Shown here piece by piece: positions 1 to 8,206 of a stretch of DNA of 64,000 nucleotides. Both the position numbers and the translations under genes were made by a program. The notes beneath the pieces were generated by a model that had not been told where the DNA came from, ran no database searches, and saw only the letters and a program-made list of their open reading frames with translations. How positions within the stretch are numbered: the stretch's first letter is position 1; every line of letters starts with the position of its first letter. The stretch is from Bacillota bacterium (GTDB lineage: Bacteria > Bacillota > Clostridia > Acetivibrionales > JAFADI01), in assembly GCA_023424965.1 (NCBI GenBank), contig JAFADI010000010.1, forward strand, positions 4,397 through 68,396, given 5' to 3'.

Positions 1-14
1 TTTCGGCGAATAAT

Positions 15-35
15 ATAAAATGTAATCGTGTGCAT
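15..35 (+). promoter_or_regulatory. LacI-type operator, copy 1
   Basis: A 21-bp sequence whose core is TGTAATCGTGTGCA lies 18 bases before the first LacI gene. It is repeated without change at 1077-1097, before fucI. The core has the central CG and the TGNA...NNCA half-sites usual for LacI-family operators. It overlaps or follows an AT-rich -10-like stretch. Autorepression is inferred. Confidence 0.6.
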
Positions 36-52
36 AAGAAAATGAGGTTAAT

Positions 53-1039
53 ATGGCAATTACCGTAAAAGATGTGGCAAAGCTGGCAGGGGTTTCAACG
101 GCAACGGTTTCGAGGGTAATCAATGATGACCCCAGAATAAGTCCGGGAACGAAAGCCAGAGTTCTGGAAAGCATTAAAGAGCTGGATTATAAAATAAATA
201 ACATCGCTAGAAGCCTTAAAACCAACAAAACCTACACCATAGGCTTTATATGCCCTGAATTGGCCAACAACTTTTACATGTCGGTGGCAAAGGGAGTAGA
301 GGACGAACTGAGGAAACAGGGCTACAATGTAATCGTCTGTAACTCAAACGAAAGTGTGGAGGAAGAAAAGCAGCGGTTCGAGCTGCTGGTGGAAAAATGT
401 GTGGACGGCATCATCCTCATTCCCACTTCCGACGACGGGGTGCATTTAAACCGGCTGACGGGGCAAAATATTCCCGTAGTGCTGGTAGACAGGCTGGTGG
501 ACGGCTTCACGGCGGATGCGGTACTGGTGGACAACATCAATGGCTGCTATTCGGCCATCGAGTATCTGATCAATAACGGCAACCGGAGGATTGGGTTTAT
601 CGGCGGGGATATGAGGCTTACTTCCGCAAGGGAGAGGTATGAGGGCTATACCAGGGCGCTGGGAGATTACCGCATTCCTGTGGAGGAGAGCATTGTGAGG
701 TTTGGAGACTTTCATGTACGGAGCGGCTATGAGGCCATGAAGGGCATTATGGAATCCGGGAATCCTCCCAGCTATGTATTTGTATCTAACTATTTCATGC
801 ATGTAGGCGCCACAAAATACCTGATGGAGCACGGCAGGGAGCATGAAAACCCCGTATCCATCGCCAGCTTCGACGATATGGAACTGACCTCCGTGCTGGG
901 TTTCTGCAATGTGATTGTGGACCAACCCATTACTGAGATCGGCGGCAGGGCGGCACAGCTTCTGCTGGGAAGGATCAACGGGGAAGAATTGGTTTTTCCC
1001 CAGATTATACGGCTAAAGACAGAGCTTAAAGTCACCTGA
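53..1039 (+). CDS. LacI-family transcriptional regulator
   Basis: A 328-aa DNA-binding sugar-responsive repressor. Residues 5-24 form the classic LacI helix-turn-helix (VKDVAKLAGVSTATVSRVIN), followed by the hinge region and a periplasmic-binding-protein-like effector domain (TIGFICPELANNF onward). Length is normal for the family. A ribosome site (ATGAGG) lies just upstream. It stands immediately before fucI, and the same 21-bp operator-like sequence lies before both genes. A role as local repressor of fucose/arabinose-type sugar use is therefore inferred; the effector is not visible from sequence. Confidence 0.93.
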   Translation: MAITVKDVAKLAGVSTATVSRVINDDPRISPGTKARVLESIKELDYKINNIARSLKTNKTYTIGFICPELANNFYMSVAKGVEDELRKQGYNVIVCNSNESVEEEKQRFELLVEKCVDGIILIPTSDDGVHLNRLTGQNIPVVLVDRLVDGFTADAVLVDNINGCYSAIEYLINNGNRRIGFIGGDMRLTSARERYEGYTRALGDYRIPVEESIVRFGDFHVRSGYEAMKGIMESGNPPSYVFVSNYFMHVGATKYLMEHGREHENPVSIASFDDMELTSVLGFCNVIVDQPITEIGGRAAQLLLGRINGEELVFPQIIRLKTELKVT

Positions 1040-1076
1040 ATATTTAATACCTGCAGCTTTGCAGGTGTAAATATAG

Positions 1077-1097
1077 ATAAAATGTAATCGTGTGCAT
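1077..1097 (+). promoter_or_regulatory. LacI-type operator, copy 2
   Basis: Perfect copy of the 21-bp sequence at 15-35, placed 23 bases before the fucI start. It would let the upstream LacI protein control fucI and the following kinase. A small hairpin (ACCTGC/GCAGGT, 1049-1066) separates it from the regulator gene. Confidence 0.6.
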
Positions 1098-1119
1098 CAG
1101 AGAGAAGGAGGGCACTAGA

Positions 1120-2940
1120 ATGGCAAATGTTAAGGATTTGAAAGTGAATGAACCGGCCAACAGGCTTCTCGGAGGGCTGCCGAAGGTGGGCATACGTCCT
1201 ACCATCGACGGACGCAGAAGGGGCGTAAGAGAATCCCTTGAAGTTCAGACAATGAATATGGCAAAAGCTGCCGCAAAGTTGATTACCGAGAACCTGAGGC
1301 ATCCCAATGGAATGCCGGTGGAATGCGTAATCGCGGATACTACCATCGGAGGAGTAGCAGAGGCTGCTTTATGTGCTGAAAAATTTGCAAAGGAAAATAT
1401 CGGCGTATCTCTCACCGTTACTCCCTGCTGGTGTTACGGCACCGAAACCATGGACATGGACCCCTTTGTGCCCAAGGCAATCTGGGGCTTTAACGGAACC
1501 GAGCGTCCCGGAGCGGTTTACCTTGCGGCGGTTCTGGCGGCTCACAATCAGAAGGGCCTGCCCGCCTTTGGCATCTATGGAAGAGACGTACAGGATGCAG
1601 GGGACACCAATGTGCCTGAAGATGTAAAGGAAAAGATTTTAAGGTTCGTAAAAGCGGGATTGGCTGCTGCCACCATGCGCGGCAAGTCATACCTTTCCAT
1701 GGGTTCCGTGTCCATGGGTATCGGCGGTTCCATCGTTACCGAAGAGTTCTTCCAGAAATACCTGGGCATGAGAAATGAATACGTGGATATGTCGGAGTTC
1801 ATAAGAAGAATCGATGAAGAGATTTATGACAAGGCAGAATATGAGAAGGCTTTAAAATGGGTGAAGGAAAACTGCAAGGAGGGTCCCGACAACAATGATC
1901 CTGCAATTCAGAGCACCAGGGAGAAAAAGGACAGTGACTGGGAATTTGTCGTCAAAATGACCCTGATTGCAAGGGATCTGATGGTAGGCAATCCAAGGCT
2001 TGCAGAACTGGGCTTCGGAGAAGAGGCCATGGGCCACAATGCAATTGCATCGGGTTTCCAGGGCCAGAGGCAGTGGACCGACCATTTCCCCAACGGCGAT
2101 TTTATGGAAGCAATACTGAATTCATCCTTTGACTGGAATGGCATCAGGCAGGCTTATGTCGTGGCAACGGAAAATGACAGCCTCAATGGAATCACAATGC
2201 TCCTCGGACACCTGCTCACCAATACGGCTCAGGTTTTTGCCGACGTGAGGACCTTCTGGAGTGCCGATGCGGTAAAACGTGTTACCGGTACCGAACTGAC
2301 GGGACGGGCTGCAAACGGAATCATCCACCTGATCAATTCAGGTTCCGCTGCGCTGGACGGCTCCGGACAGCAGAGCATCGACGGCCAGCCCGCAATGAAG
2401 CCCTTCTGGGAAATCACTCCCCAGGAAGCAGCAGACTGCCTGGATGCAACAACCTGGCATCCTGCAAATGTAGGCTATTTCAGAGGAGGCGGTTATTCCT
2501 CCACCTTCCTGACAAAAGGCGGCATGCCTGTGACCCTGTCCAGGATCAACCTGATCGAGGGACTGGGACCTGTGCTGCAGATTGCGGAAGGTTACACGGT
2601 GGAACTGCCCAATGAGGTGAACAGGGCCCTTGACAAGCGTACCGACCCCACCTGGCCCACCACCTGGTTTGCTCCGGTGCTGACAGGCAAGGGAGCCTTC
2701 AAGGACGTGTACTCCGTAATGGCCAACTGGGGCGCAAATCACGGTGCCTTCAGCTATGGACACATTGGGGCTGACCTGATCACCCTGGCTTCCATCCTGA
2801 GAATTCCCGTGTGCATGCACAATGTGGATGACAGCAAGGTATACAGGCCCACTGCATGGAGCGCCTTCGGAACCAGTGATCCGGAAGGTTCCGATTACAG
2901 GGCTTGTGCAAACTTCGGACCTTTATACGGCAAGAAATAA
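1120..2940 (+). CDS. fucI: L-fucose isomerase
   Basis: 606-aa protein that converts L-fucose to L-fuculose; the family also acts on D-arabinose. Collinear with FucI throughout: N-terminal PKVGIRPTIDGRRRGVRESLE, the CWCYGTETMDMD segment, the FNGTERPGAVYLAA segment and the C-terminal substrate-binding region (ANWGANHGAFSYGHIGADLI). The ATG at 1120 is chosen because GGAGGG lies 7 bases before it; an in-frame upstream extension to 1090 lacks such a site and would overlap the operator. Next downstream is a RhaB-type kinase, after a hairpin. Cytoplasmic, Mn-dependent in characterised relatives. Confidence 0.96.
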   Translation: MANVKDLKVNEPANRLLGGLPKVGIRPTIDGRRRGVRESLEVQTMNMAKAAAKLITENLRHPNGMPVECVIADTTIGGVAEAALCAEKFAKENIGVSLTVTPCWCYGTETMDMDPFVPKAIWGFNGTERPGAVYLAAVLAAHNQKGLPAFGIYGRDVQDAGDTNVPEDVKEKILRFVKAGLAAATMRGKSYLSMGSVSMGIGGSIVTEEFFQKYLGMRNEYVDMSEFIRRIDEEIYDKAEYEKALKWVKENCKEGPDNNDPAIQSTREKKDSDWEFVVKMTLIARDLMVGNPRLAELGFGEEAMGHNAIASGFQGQRQWTDHFPNGDFMEAILNSSFDWNGIRQAYVVATENDSLNGITMLLGHLLTNTAQVFADVRTFWSADAVKRVTGTELTGRAANGIIHLINSGSAALDGSGQQSIDGQPAMKPFWEITPQEAADCLDATTWHPANVGYFRGGGYSSTFLTKGGMPVTLSRINLIEGLGPVLQIAEGYTVELPNEVNRALDKRTDPTWPTTWFAPVLTGKGAFKDVYSVMANWGANHGAFSYGHIGADLITLASILRIPVCMHNVDDSKVYRPTAWSAFGTSDPEGSDYRACANFGPLYGKK

Positions 2941-2954
2941 TTAGAGGGTAGGAT

Positions 2955-2999
2955 GAGGGGCATGGGTCAAGCTGATCGGGTTGGATTCATGCCCCTTTT
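2955..2999 (+). terminator. Hairpin between fucI and kinase gene
   Basis: AGGGGCATG (2956-2964) pairs with CATGCCCCT (2988-2996) and is followed by a short T run. It sits inside an apparent operon, 35 bases before the kinase start. It may act as a partial terminator or as a 3' end protecting fucI mRNA. Confidence 0.5.
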
Positions 3000-3033
3000 G
3001 CCTTTTATTAATCTGTACGGAGGTAAGCAGCAT

Positions 3034-4521
3034 ATGAATAAAACCGTAAAGATGTTGGCCTTTGATTTCGGCGCGAGCAGCGGAAGAGCCATACTGGGGA
3101 TTTATGAGGACGGGAAGCTTACAATCGAGGAGATACACCGCTTTTCCAATGACCCTGTGGAAATCAACGGCAGCCTGTACTGGGATGTATTAAGGCTTTT
3201 TTATGAAGTGAAGCAGGGCATCCTGAAGTGTGTCCAGAAAGGGCACAGGGACATTTCATCCATCGGGGTGGACACCTGGGGGGTGGACTTCGGACTTCTG
3301 GACGAACAGGGAAATCTTCTGGGCAATCCCTACCACTACAGGGATAAGAGAACAACGGGCATGATGGATAAAATCTTCGAAGTGATCCCCAGGGAGGAGC
3401 TTTACAGTAAGACGGGCCTGGAGTTTATGTGGTTTAACACCATCCTGCAGATTTTTTCCATGAAGTATCACAATTCCCCCTTGCTGCAACAGGCGAAAAG
3501 TTTCCTGCTGATGCCCGACCTGTTCAACTATTTCCTCACGGGTGTCAAAGCGGCTGAGTACAGTATCGCCAGCACCACCCAGCTTCTGGACGCCCATGCG
3601 GGCTCCTGGTCCGGCGATATTTTGAACAAGCTGGGGATTCCCGGAGAGCTGTTTGCGGACATCGTAAAGTCAGGAACAATCATCGGAAGGCTGACACCGG
3701 ACATTTCCCAGGAACTTGGGGTGCCCCAGGTGAATGTGATCGCCACGGCCGGGCATGACACCCAGGCTGCCATCGCTTCCGTCCCTGCGCAGGAGGAAAA
3801 TTTCGTCTATATCAGCTGCGGTACCTGGTCCCTGATGGGGGTCGAATCCGACAGACCCGTAATAAATGAGAAGAGCAGCGCTCTGGAAGTTACCAATGAA
3901 GGCGGTGTAGGCGGAAAAATAACGCTGCTGAAAAATATCATGGGGCTGTGGCTGGTGCAGGAATGCAAACGGCAGTGGGAGAAGGAAGGGGACTATGTCA
4001 GCTTTGCGGAGCTGGAGGAGCTGGCCGGCAGGGCGGAGGCTTTCGTTTCCTTCGTGGACCCGGGCCATGCCTCGTTCATTTCTCCCGGGAATATGCCGGA
4101 AAGAATCCGTGAATACTGCCGGAAGACCAACCAGCCCGTTCCTGAGGGCAAGGGAGAAATCGTACGGTGCATTGCCCAGAGCCTTGCTATGAAATACAGG
4201 GATACAGTGGAAAGCCTTGAAGAATTGCTTGGAAAACCGCTTTCTGTAATCCATATGGTAGGGGGAGGGATCAAGGACAGGATGCTGTGCCAGTTTACGG
4301 CAAACGCAACGGGCAGGAATGTAATTGCCGGTCCGGTAGAGGCCACCTCCATAGGGAATCTTATGGTCCAGGCCCTGGCCCTCGGCGAGGTGAAGGACCT
4401 GCAGGAAATCAGGCGTGTGGTCAAAGCTTCCTTCCCTACCGCCGATTATGTTCCGCAAAATGTTGACGCATGGGACTCGGTTTATTTGCGCTTTAAAGAA
4501 ATTATCAAAATGGGGCTGTAA
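3034..4521 (+). CDS. RhaB-type FGGY sugar kinase (rhamnulokinase/fuculokinase-like)
   Basis: 495-aa FGGY-family kinase. The N-terminal ATP-site motif is DFGASSGRAI (residues 11-20), the form typical of rhamnulokinases. GVDTWGVDFGLLD and the ATAGHDTQAA segment are also RhaB signatures. The C-terminal FGGY half carries HMVGGGIKD. The ATG at 3034 is preceded by ACGGAGGT; an upstream extension to 2953 would run through the hairpin. Being next to fucI, it most likely phosphorylates L-fuculose (or D-ribulose) in place of a FucK-type enzyme; this substrate is inferred from context. Confidence 0.9.
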   Translation: MNKTVKMLAFDFGASSGRAILGIYEDGKLTIEEIHRFSNDPVEINGSLYWDVLRLFYEVKQGILKCVQKGHRDISSIGVDTWGVDFGLLDEQGNLLGNPYHYRDKRTTGMMDKIFEVIPREELYSKTGLEFMWFNTILQIFSMKYHNSPLLQQAKSFLLMPDLFNYFLTGVKAAEYSIASTTQLLDAHAGSWSGDILNKLGIPGELFADIVKSGTIIGRLTPDISQELGVPQVNVIATAGHDTQAAIASVPAQEENFVYISCGTWSLMGVESDRPVINEKSSALEVTNEGGVGGKITLLKNIMGLWLVQECKRQWEKEGDYVSFAELEELAGRAEAFVSFVDPGHASFISPGNMPERIREYCRKTNQPVPEGKGEIVRCIAQSLAMKYRDTVESLEELLGKPLSVIHMVGGGIKDRMLCQFTANATGRNVIAGPVEATSIGNLMVQALALGEVKDLQEIRRVVKASFPTADYVPQNVDAWDSVYLRFKEIIKMGL

Positions 4522-4549
4522 TAAAGGCCGGTTTATTGTATCATTAAGA

Positions 4550-4598
4550 AGAAACCAAAGCTCTAGTTGTAAATTGCAAATTAGAGCTTTTGGTTTCT
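4550..4598. repeat. Inverted repeat, possible terminator
   Basis: Arms of 15-16 bases (AGAAACCAAAGCTCT and AGAGCTTTTGGTTTCT) with one bulge flank an AT-rich 18-base loop, 28 bases after the kinase stop. There is no T run after the stem, so it may be an mRNA 3' end or a mobile-repeat remnant rather than an intrinsic terminator. Confidence 0.5.
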
Positions 4599-4639
4599 CC
4601 AAATGAAAGATTTTCAGCAAATAAGGCAATATTATCTAT

Positions 4640-4668
4640 TTGAAAACAAGTCCGGTGGTTGATATAAT
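4640..4668 (+). promoter_or_regulatory. Promoter for the yesN-yesM operon
   Basis: TTGAAA (4640-4645), 17-base spacer, TATAAT (4663-4668). The leader that follows is about 95 bases and contains GC-rich inverted repeats (for example GCAGT/ACTGC at 4687-4705). Confidence 0.65.
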
Positions 4669-4770
4669 TATTAGTTACATTGCTATGCAGTCTCATTGCA
4701 CTGCGCGTGTCCGGCGTGACGATCCGCCGGGTGCACCGGGGCAGGGAGAGTAAGAGGTTGAGAGGATACT

Positions 4771-6378
4771 ATGTATACTATACTTATTGTAGATGATGAA
4801 TCGGTAGTCAGAGAAGGAATAAAAAGAAATATAAACTGGAATGAACACGGGTTTGAACTGGTAGGAGACTGTGAGAACGGGCTTGAAGCGATGGAGGCCG
4901 TGGAAAAGCTGTGTCCGGATATCGTATTGACGGATATATGCATGCCTTTTGTCGACGGCCTGGAACTGACGAAATTCATCATGGAAAGGTATCCGCGTAC
5001 GAGAGTTATCATATTGACGGGATACGATGAATTTGAATACGCCCAGCAGGCGGTAAAGCTCAAGGCCTTTGACTATATGCTAAAGCCCATCACGGCAAAT
5101 GAGCTGCGCAATGTGCTGGACAAGCTGAAGAACGAGCTGGACGAAGAAACAGAAAAGCTGGAGGATTTCAACAGGCTGAAAAGCCAGCTCAGGGAAAGCC
5201 TGCCCCTTTTAAAGGAGCGTTTTCTGAACAGGCTCATCCTGGGGATTAACAAAGATGACAAAATACATGACAAGCTGGCACAGTTCAATATGAAGCTTAC
5301 CGGGGAAGCTTTTCTGGCCCTTTCGGTAGATATCGACGATTATGGGGATTTCAAGCTGGTACACCCGGAAACGGACGATGAACTGATGCAGTTTGCAGTT
5401 TTCAATATATGCGAGGAGATCTCCCAGACCCGGGGCAATTGCATCGTATTCCAGAACAGCAGCGACAAGACGGTGATCATTCTTGCAGACAGCGGCAGTG
5501 ACTCCGCCCGCGAAGCGGCAACAAGCCTTGCGGAAGAAATAAGACAGTCGGTAGAGAAGTATTTGAAATTTACCGTAACCATCGGAATCGGGAAGGTGTG
5601 TTCCGGCATTCACGACATAAACCTTTCCTACAAGTACGCACAATCCGCCCTGGACTACCGGTTCCTGCTGGGAAAGAACAGGGTCATCAGCATCAACGAC
5701 ATGGAAGGGAATATTATTGAAAGGCCCGCCTATAATAAGGATTGGGAGAGAAAGCTGGTTTCCGCAATCAAGACGGGTACAATCACCGAGATCGACGAGA
5801 TTGCAGTCGCTCTGATCCAGAACCTTAAAGAATCCTATGTATCGATGAAAAAGTGCTACTACCAGGTGCAGCAGCTTGTCATGTCGGTGATCGGTGCGTT
5901 AAACGAACTGGGCGTGGCGGAGGCGGATGTTTTTGGAGAAGACGGCTCGCTGCTGGCCGAAGTATACAAAATGAAAACGCTGGATGAAACCGAGAGCTGG
6001 CTTAAGGACCTCTGCAGAAAGGCCTCCCTTTACCTGACGGGCAGAAGAAATGACTTCTGTGAGGTGCAGGCCAGCAAGGCGGAGGAATATATCCGTGAAA
6101 GGTATGCGGACCCGGACATCTCCTTGAATTCCATCTGCAAGCACCTGCTCATGAGCACAAGCTACTTCAGCTCGGTTTTCAAAAGCCAGACGGGACATAC
6201 GTTTGTGGAATACCTTACAAAGGTAAGGGTGGAAAAAGCCATGGAGATGTTGAAGGCCACGGGCATGAAAACCTATGAGATCGCAGAGAAGGTAGGTTAT
6301 GGGGACCCCCATTATTTCAGTTTGATTTTCAAAAAGACGGCGGGCTGCACTCCTTCGGAATACAGGGAAAGGCTGTAG
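4771..6378 (+). CDS. YesN-type response regulator with AraC DNA-binding domain
   Basis: 535-aa cytoplasmic response regulator. The N-terminal receiver domain has the acidic pair D8-D9, the phosphoacceptor D55 (VLTDICMP) and the LKP lysine motif. A long middle region with coiled-coil character (DEETEKLEDFNRLKSQLRE) leads to a C-terminal double helix-turn-helix of AraC type, ending with the FKKTAGCTPSEYRERL signature. The gene is followed one base later by its histidine kinase partner. It likely activates the ribose-type ABC importer downstream (10274-13907) in response to sugar. Confidence 0.94.
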   Translation: MYTILIVDDESVVREGIKRNINWNEHGFELVGDCENGLEAMEAVEKLCPDIVLTDICMPFVDGLELTKFIMERYPRTRVIILTGYDEFEYAQQAVKLKAFDYMLKPITANELRNVLDKLKNELDEETEKLEDFNRLKSQLRESLPLLKERFLNRLILGINKDDKIHDKLAQFNMKLTGEAFLALSVDIDDYGDFKLVHPETDDELMQFAVFNICEEISQTRGNCIVFQNSSDKTVIILADSGSDSAREAATSLAEEIRQSVEKYLKFTVTIGIGKVCSGIHDINLSYKYAQSALDYRFLLGKNRVISINDMEGNIIERPAYNKDWERKLVSAIKTGTITEIDEIAVALIQNLKESYVSMKKCYYQVQQLVMSVIGALNELGVAEADVFGEDGSLLAEVYKMKTLDETESWLKDLCRKASLYLTGRRNDFCEVQASKAEEYIRERYADPDISLNSICKHLLMSTSYFSSVFKSQTGHTFVEYLTKVRVEKAMEMLKATGMKTYEIAEKVGYGDPHYFSLIFKKTAGCTPSEYRERL

Positions 6379-6379
6379 G

Positions 6380-8173
6380 GTGAAAATTATGATCGGAAGA
6401 AGGCTTGACGCTCTCAGGCATATGAACTTCAAAAGCATTCAATCCAGCATCGCGGTAGCTTTTTCCTGTCTGATCGTGGCCACGCTCCTTGTAATGGCTT
6501 TCCTGTCCTACAGGCTTTCGGCCCAGACCGTGGAAAAAAATTCCCGCGAGTATACCTACCAGCTCATCGACCAGGTCAATACCAACATCGAATCCTATGT
6601 CACCCACATGGAAAACATCTCCCAGATGGTGCTGTACAATTCCGATGTGCGGGAGTACCTCACCAGTCCCCCCACCATCGGCTTTGACGCCAAGGAAATG
6701 CTGGAGCAGAAGATATCCGGACAGTTCAAGTCAATTATCAGCACCAGGCAGGACATTGCCTCCATCATGGTATTCGGGTATAACGGCAGCTTCATATCAA
6801 ACAAGCGGAATATAAGGTTGAATGAAAACACCGATCCCAAAGGCCAGAACTGGTACAAAAAGGCCATTGAAGCCGGCGGCAAGGCGGTGGTATCCTCCTC
6901 CCACGTCCAAAATATTCTGGAAGACGAATACCGGTGGGTGGTGTCCCTGAGCCGTGAACTTACGGGAGACGACGGCAAAAACAAGCTGGGAGTTTTTCTG
7001 GTAGATCTGAACTACAGTGTCATCAACAACATGTGCAATAAAATAAAACTGGGCAAGAGGGGCTATATTTTCATCATCGACAATGAGGGCAACATTGTCT
7101 ACCATCCCAAACAGCAGCTGATATACAGCAATATCAAGACGGAAATGATCGACCAGGTGCTGAAGACCAGGACCGGAAGCTTTACCGTCAACGACGCCAG
7201 CGGGAAGAAAATGTACACCATAAAGGAATCCGATTATACAGGCTGGAAGATTGTCGGAGTTGCCTATGTGGACGAGCTGGTGTCCAACAAGAGGGAAATC
7301 CAGACCTATTATCTGATCGGAGGCGTTGCCTTCCTGGCCATCGCCATCATTCTTTCCATCATGATTTCCTCCAGGATTTCAAGGCCCATCAAACTGCTGG
7401 AAGCTTCGATGAAAAAGGTTGAAAAGGGAAACTTCGACATCAAGGTGGACATCCAGAGCACCGATGAAATCGGGGAGCTGAGCAGGGCCTTCAACATCAT
7501 GATTTCAAAAATCAAGGAACTGATGGACCAGAATGTGAAGGAGCAGGAGCTGAAGCGTAAAAGCGAGCTCAAAGCCCTTCAGGCGCAAATAAACCCTCAC
7601 TTTTTGTACAATACCCTGGATTCCATTGTATGGATGGCGGAAAGCAAGAATTCGGAAGAGGTGGTCCTCATGGCTTCCTCCCTTGCCAAGCTGTTCAGGC
7701 TCAGCATAAGCAAAGGGGAAGAAATCATCTCCATCAACAGTGAGATTGAGCATATAAAAAGCTATCTCACCATACAAAAAATGCGCTACAGGGATAAATT
7801 GGACTTTGAAATCGATGTGGAAGAAAATATTCTCCAGTACAAAGTGCTTAAAATCATTCTCCAGCCCCTGGTTGAGAACGCCATCTACCATGGGATAAAG
7901 AACAAATCCGAGGTGGGCACCGTCAGGATTAAGGGCCGGAGAACGGGAGACAAAGTGCTGCTGCAGGTCATTGACAACGGTACGGGGATGACGCCCGAGG
8001 AAATTGAGGGCATCTTCGTGAAAAAAGAGCGCTCCTCAAGGGGGAGCGGCGTGGGCGTGCGGAATGTGAATGAGAGAATAAAGCTCTATTTTGGCAGCGA
8101 ATACGGTTTAAGCTTTGAAAGTGAGCTGGATGTGGGAACCACAGCAAACATTTTGCTGCCGGTGCTGGAATAA
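6380..8173 (+). CDS. YesM-type sensor histidine kinase
   Basis: 597-aa membrane sensor kinase. One transmembrane segment near residues 22-45, an extracytoplasmic Cache-like region, a second segment near 310-335 (LIGGVAFLAIAIILSIMIS), a HAMP linker (SRPIKLLEASMKKVEKGNF), the His_kinase motif INPHFLYNTLDSIVWMAE and an ATPase domain with LVENAIYHGIKNKS and DNGTGMTPEE. Translation can start at GTG 6380, which leaves one base after the regulator stop, or at ATG 6389. It belongs with the regulator upstream and the anchored sugar-binding protein downstream. Confidence 0.93.
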   Translation: MKIMIGRRLDALRHMNFKSIQSSIAVAFSCLIVATLLVMAFLSYRLSAQTVEKNSREYTYQLIDQVNTNIESYVTHMENISQMVLYNSDVREYLTSPPTIGFDAKEMLEQKISGQFKSIISTRQDIASIMVFGYNGSFISNKRNIRLNENTDPKGQNWYKKAIEAGGKAVVSSSHVQNILEDEYRWVVSLSRELTGDDGKNKLGVFLVDLNYSVINNMCNKIKLGKRGYIFIIDNEGNIVYHPKQQLIYSNIKTEMIDQVLKTRTGSFTVNDASGKKMYTIKESDYTGWKIVGVAYVDELVSNKREIQTYYLIGGVAFLAIAIILSIMISSRISRPIKLLEASMKKVEKGNFDIKVDIQSTDEIGELSRAFNIMISKIKELMDQNVKEQELKRKSELKALQAQINPHFLYNTLDSIVWMAESKNSEEVVLMASSLAKLFRLSISKGEEIISINSEIEHIKSYLTIQKMRYRDKLDFEIDVEENILQYKVLKIILQPLVENAIYHGIKNKSEVGTVRIKGRRTGDKVLLQVIDNGTGMTPEEIEGIFVKKERSSRGSGVGVRNVNERIKLYFGSEYGLSFESELDVGTTANILLPVLE

Positions 8174-8206
8174 AAGAGGGTCTGGGCATTTTTGACGGAG
8201 GTTTTT

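Noticed and set aside
1049..1066. Terminator after the first LacI gene
   Set aside because: Six-base stem without a T run; too weak to call.
15..1097. Interpretation of the 21-bp repeat as a CcpA (cre) site
   Set aside because: The core differs from the cre consensus at two fixed positions, and the location at a local LacI gene favours a specific operator.
3670..4629. 319-codon minus-strand open frame
   Set aside because: Shadow of the RhaB-type kinase gene; the translated sequence matches no family.
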